Below the pieces are notes generated by a model, which was not told the origin of the DNA, ran no database searches, and saw nothing but the letters and a program-made list of their open reading frames with translations. DNA of 7,123 bases, taken from assembly GCA_016234985.1 (NCBI GenBank), contig JACRNK010000141.1, positions 1 to 7,123 on the forward strand, written 5' to 3'. This document shows, piece by piece, positions 5,095-7,123 of this stretch. The DNA comes from Deltaproteobacteria bacterium. GTDB taxonomy: Bacteria; Desulfobacterota; GWC2-55-46; UBA9637. Both the position numbers and the translations under genes were made by a program. Within the stretch, counting starts at the first letter, position 1. Every line of letters begins with the position of its first letter.

Positions 5095-5718
5095 CTCCAA
5101 TGTCTCTTTAAGAAATCTATTCATCTCTTTTTTTCTCCCCTGCCTTATCCACTCCAGCATGGGGGAGTTTACAATATTTTCAAATATCTTTTTATTTTTA
5201 TCAGATTCCTTGCTTACGGTCAACAACTTGTCTCTTATCTTGCCCATAATTTCAAGAAATACGGCATACTCTTTGCCAAACTCCTTTTCCAACTGCTGCC
5301 GTATCTTTTTTGCCATTGCAGGCGATTTGCCGGAGGTAGATATGGCTATCAAAAGGTCGCCCCTGTCCACTACCGATGGCACGATGAAATTGCATAATGC
5401 CGGCACATCTACAACATTTAAGAGCACGGCTTGCCCTTTCGCCTCGCTAAACACCGCTCTGTTTACTTTTGTATTATTTGTCGCGCTATAGGCAAGAAAA
5501 AATCCCTTTAAATCTCCCTGCTCGTAAGATTTTGGGCAGTAGCCGATTTTCTTTTTACTTGCAAGTTTTTTTAAGGCAGGGGTAAGTTCCGGGCTTATGA
5601 CCAAAACCCTGGCGCCGGCATCAAGCAAAGAAACAACTTTCCTCTCCGCAACAGTTCCCCCTCCGATTACAACACAGGGTTTTCTCTTTATATCAAGAAA
5701 AATCGGGTAGTATCGCAT
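5083..5718 (-). CDS. cysG: Precorrin-2 dehydrogenase / sirohydrochlorin ferrochelatase (Met8/CysG N-terminal type)
   Basis: The 211-residue cytosolic protein corresponds to the N-terminal half of CysG (equivalent to yeast Met8p), which oxidises precorrin-2 with NAD+ and inserts iron to give siroheme. The Rossmann glycine motif VVIGGGTVAERKV is at 16-28. The catalytic aspartate is Asp104 in LLNVVDVPALCNFIVPSVV, matching the position of CysG Asp104. The dimerisation segment LLIAISTSGKSPAMAKKIRQ spans 122-141, and a helical C-terminal domain follows. The SUMT methyltransferase half of full CysG is absent, so a separate uroporphyrinogen methyltransferase must exist elsewhere. The ATG at 5718 follows the preceding stop by only 2 bases and has no clear Shine-Dalgarno site, suggesting translational coupling. 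Siroheme serves sulfite and nitrite reductases and can be the entry to the alternative heme route. The symbol is used for the N-terminal half only. Confidence 0.95.
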   Translation of the reverse strand: MRYYPIFLDIKRKPCVVIGGGTVAERKVVSLLDAGARVLVISPELTPALKKLASKKKIGYCPKSYEQGDLKGFFLAYSATNNTKVNRAVFSEAKGQAVLLNVVDVPALCNFIVPSVVDRGDLLIAISTSGKSPAMAKKIRQQLEKEFGKEYAVFLEIMGKIRDKLLTVSKESDKNKKIFENIVNSPMLEWIRQGRKKEMNRFLKETLEKAG

Positions 5719-5720
5719 TA

Positions 5721-6497
5721 TTAAGGTGTTTCCAGCATCTTCAGCAACGCAGGGCCTTCCATATACCCGGGAAGCAGCCTGCCGTCAGGAAAGATAATGG
5801 TCGGCGTTCCTGTTATGCCGATAGACTTTCCGAGTTTTATGGTTTCAGCAACCTCTTTGGTCTCGCAAGTAGATTTTGGAAGTTTTTTTCCTGCAAAGGC
5901 ATCATCTAATAATTTTACAGATTTTTTATTGCAGATGATTGCCTTGCTTTTCTCGTATGCCTCAGGATGTATATCCAGCGGGAAAAGTTTTATGTAAAAT
6001 GCGATATCCTTTCTTGTTTCCAGAATCTTTTTTATCTCCTCATGGAGTTTTTTGCAGTAAGGACAGTCGGGGTCGTCAAAAACAATAATCTTTTTAGCTG
6101 CCATAGGATTGCCCATGATAACAGCATCTGTCAATGGAATTTTAGACAGGTCAACCTTTTTCAGCTCAGGAGGTTTTCCGATCTGCTCAAGCGGCGTAAA
6201 TTTCCCTTCGACCAAATACTTTTTGGCAAAATCAACATATATGATAAATTTCTGGCCTTCTCTTACAGCCTCTATTTCCCACAGCCCCTTCACAGGCGCC
6301 ATTCTTATGTCAGTCACGTCGGCCTTAAATGCGTCCGCTTTAATGAGCTTTTTTGCCTCATCCTTTGAAAGGCTATGGCAGCTTTTGCAATCCTGCCCGC
6401 ATCCGGCGCCTTGAAACGCAAAGGCTTCCCCCATAGCCTGCACAGTAACTGCAGGGGCTAAAAATGTAAAAAAGAGGATTAAAAAAAACTTTTTCAT
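5721..6497 (-). CDS. DsbC-like periplasmic thiol-disulfide oxidoreductase with CxxCH motif
   Basis: The 258-residue product has a signal peptide (MKKFFLILFFTFLAPAVTVQA, 1-21), so it acts in the periplasm. A short Cys-rich segment follows: Cys33, then CKSCH at 37-41 in the context SLSKDEAKKLI. A DsbC-like N-terminal region spans about 45-120. The thioredoxin-fold domain has FDDPDCPYCKKLHEE (active-site Cys145 and Cys148), a further cysteine pair (Cys189, Cys211) in the region where DsbC has its structural disulfide, and the cis-proline loop GITGTPTIIFPDGR (Pro232). DsbC isomerases correct wrong disulfides and can keep apocytochrome cysteines reduced, which fits the adjacent ccsA. CKSCH could be a c-type heme-binding site or a redox/metal motif. 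The start at 6497 is set by AAGGAG 7 bases upstream; an ATG at 6530 would add eleven charged residues before the signal peptide. The next gene follows after 2 bases. Confidence 0.9.
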   Translation of the reverse strand: MKKFFLILFFTFLAPAVTVQAMGEAFAFQGAGCGQDCKSCHSLSKDEAKKLIKADAFKADVTDIRMAPVKGLWEIEAVREGQKFIIYVDFAKKYLVEGKFTPLEQIGKPPELKKVDLSKIPLTDAVIMGNPMAAKKIIVFDDPDCPYCKKLHEEIKKILETRKDIAFYIKLFPLDIHPEAYEKSKAIICNKKSVKLLDDAFAGKKLPKSTCETKEVAETIKLGKSIGITGTPTIIFPDGRLLPGYMEGPALLKMLETP

Positions 6498-6504
6498 TAA
6501 ATTT

Positions 6505-6510
6505 CTCCTT
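6505..6510 (-). promoter_or_regulatory. Ribosome-binding site fixing the start of the DsbC-like gene
   Basis: AAGGAG on the minus strand is followed by AAATTTA and ATG at 6497. It lies inside the longer reading frame from the ATG at 6530, which has no comparable site and would put charged residues ahead of the signal peptide, so the shorter protein is preferred. Confidence 0.8.
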
Positions 6511-6546
6511 TTTTTATTATTTGGCGGCACAGTAAAAAGCCGCTTT

Positions 6547-7123
6547 TCACTTCAGCCCCAGCACATCCTGCATATCATACAAACCTTTCGGCTGTTTTAC
6601 AACCCACTGGGCAGCCCTTACAGCGCCCCTTGCAAATGTCTCTCTGGACTGGGCACGGTGTGTTATCTCCATCCTCTCGCCCATGCCTCCAAAGATTATT
6701 GTGTGGTCGCCGACTATATCGCCTGCCCTTATAGTCTGAATTCCTATTTCTTCAGGCTTCCTCTCGCCGATTATGCCGTGTCTTTCATAAACCGCCACTT
6801 TATTCAAATCTCTATTGAGGCTATAGGCAAGCACTTCTGCAAATCTCATGGCGGTGCCTGAAGGGGCATCTTTCTTCAACCTATGGTGGGCTTCGACTAT
6901 CTCAACATCATAATCCCTGCCCAATACCTTTGCCATGTCAGAAACAACCTTGAGCAGGAGATTGACCCCCACGCTCATATTTGGCGCCGCAACCACCTGC
7001 ATTTGGCTTCCAACCTCTTTTAATCTCTCTCTCTGATGATGGGAAAAACCTGTTGTGCCGATGACCATGGCAATTTTACTTTTAAGCGCAATGTCAAGGT
7101 GGTGCATGGTTGCTTCTGGAAGG
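6547..7123 (-). CDS. dapB: 4-hydroxy-tetrahydrodipicolinate reductase, C-terminal part (cut by window edge)
   Basis: The frame is open through the right window edge. The visible 191 codons before the stop begin ...LPEATMHHLDIALKSKIAMV, so the apparent ATG at 7107 is internal and about 75 N-terminal residues, including the NAD(P)H-binding GxxGxxG motif, lie outside the window. DapB reduces 4-hydroxy-tetrahydrodipicolinate to tetrahydrodipicolinate in the diaminopimelate/lysine pathway in the cytosol. Diagnostic features are VIGTTGFS, AAPNMSVGVNLL, the active-site signature EAHHRLKKDAPSGTA (two histidines and the lysine matching E. coli His159, His160, Lys163), IRAGDIVGDHTIIF, and the C-terminal FARGAVRAAQWV...GLYDMQDVLGL. 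The stop lies 49 bases before the DsbC-like gene, with no convincing terminator, so the two may share a transcript, though their functions are unrelated. Confidence 0.96.
   Translation of the reverse strand, partial: LPEATMHHLDIALKSKIAMVIGTTGFSHHQRERLKEVGSQMQVVAAPNMSVGVNLLLKVVSDMAKVLGRDYDVEIVEAHHRLKKDAPSGTAMRFAEVLAYSLNRDLNKVAVYERHGIIGERKPEEIGIQTIRAGDIVGDHTIIFGGMGERMEITHRAQSRETFARGAVRAAQWVVKQPKGLYDMQDVLGLK

Noticed and set aside
6498..6530. Longer DsbC-like start at the ATG at 6530
   Set aside because: It would place eleven charged residues before the signal peptide and has no ribosome-binding site; AAGGAG before 6497 decides for the shorter form.
6524..6543. GCGGC/GCCGC 5-bp stem between dapB and the DsbC-like gene as a terminator
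   Set aside because: The stem is short with a 10-base loop, and the T-run lies only on the plus strand, opposite to the direction of all genes here.

Overview
The window reads almost entirely on the minus strand (right to left) and carries a tetrapyrrole (siroheme/heme) biosynthesis neighbourhood from a Gram-negative-type bacterium. Two genes encode proteins with signal peptides, one a DsbC-like periplasmic thiol oxidoreductase, and there is a System II-type CcsA/HemX membrane protein. The gene set (HemA route to 5-aminolevulinate, Met8/CysG-N siroheme branch, CcsA next to HemA), moderate GC, and abundant short palindromic repeats suggest Nitrospirota or a former 'deltaproteobacterial' lineage, probably an anaerobe. 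That placement is inference; no marker here fixes the taxon.

Layout in transcription order: the C-terminal part of dapB (lysine/diaminopimelate pathway, cut by the right edge); a DsbC-like protein with both CPYC and a CxxCH motif; a Met8/CysG-N siroheme synthase; a CcsA/HemX-family membrane protein; hemA (glutamyl-tRNA reductase); an orphan DUF433 antitoxin-like small protein; a membrane-anchored SPFH/band-7 protein ending in an intrinsic terminator; hemC (porphobilinogen deaminase); and the N-terminal part of a secreted alpha/beta hydrolase, cut by the left edge. HemA starts the pathway from Glu-tRNA. HemC makes hydroxymethylbilane, and the Met8-like enzyme takes precorrin-2 to siroheme. The CcsA/HemX protein may deliver heme to cytochromes c or modulate HemA. 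The DUF433 and SPFH genes separate hemA from hemC.

The most notable content is repetitive DNA inside and around these housekeeping genes. hemC carries two separate in-frame insertions: a 75-bp element with perfect 10-bp terminal inverted repeats, and a run of degenerate 7-bp repeats. An 88-bp nested palindrome lies in the hemC leader. An 82-bp element with 14-bp inverted ends spans the start of ccsA, and an 11-bp perfect stem-loop covers the stop codon of the siroheme synthase gene. The 75-bp element resembles in behaviour the palindromic elements that insert into Rickettsia coding genes, and it is the best candidate here for something undescribed. No stretch over 300 bases lacks a gene; the longest gap (1450-1685) holds the 88-bp palindrome and the terminator.
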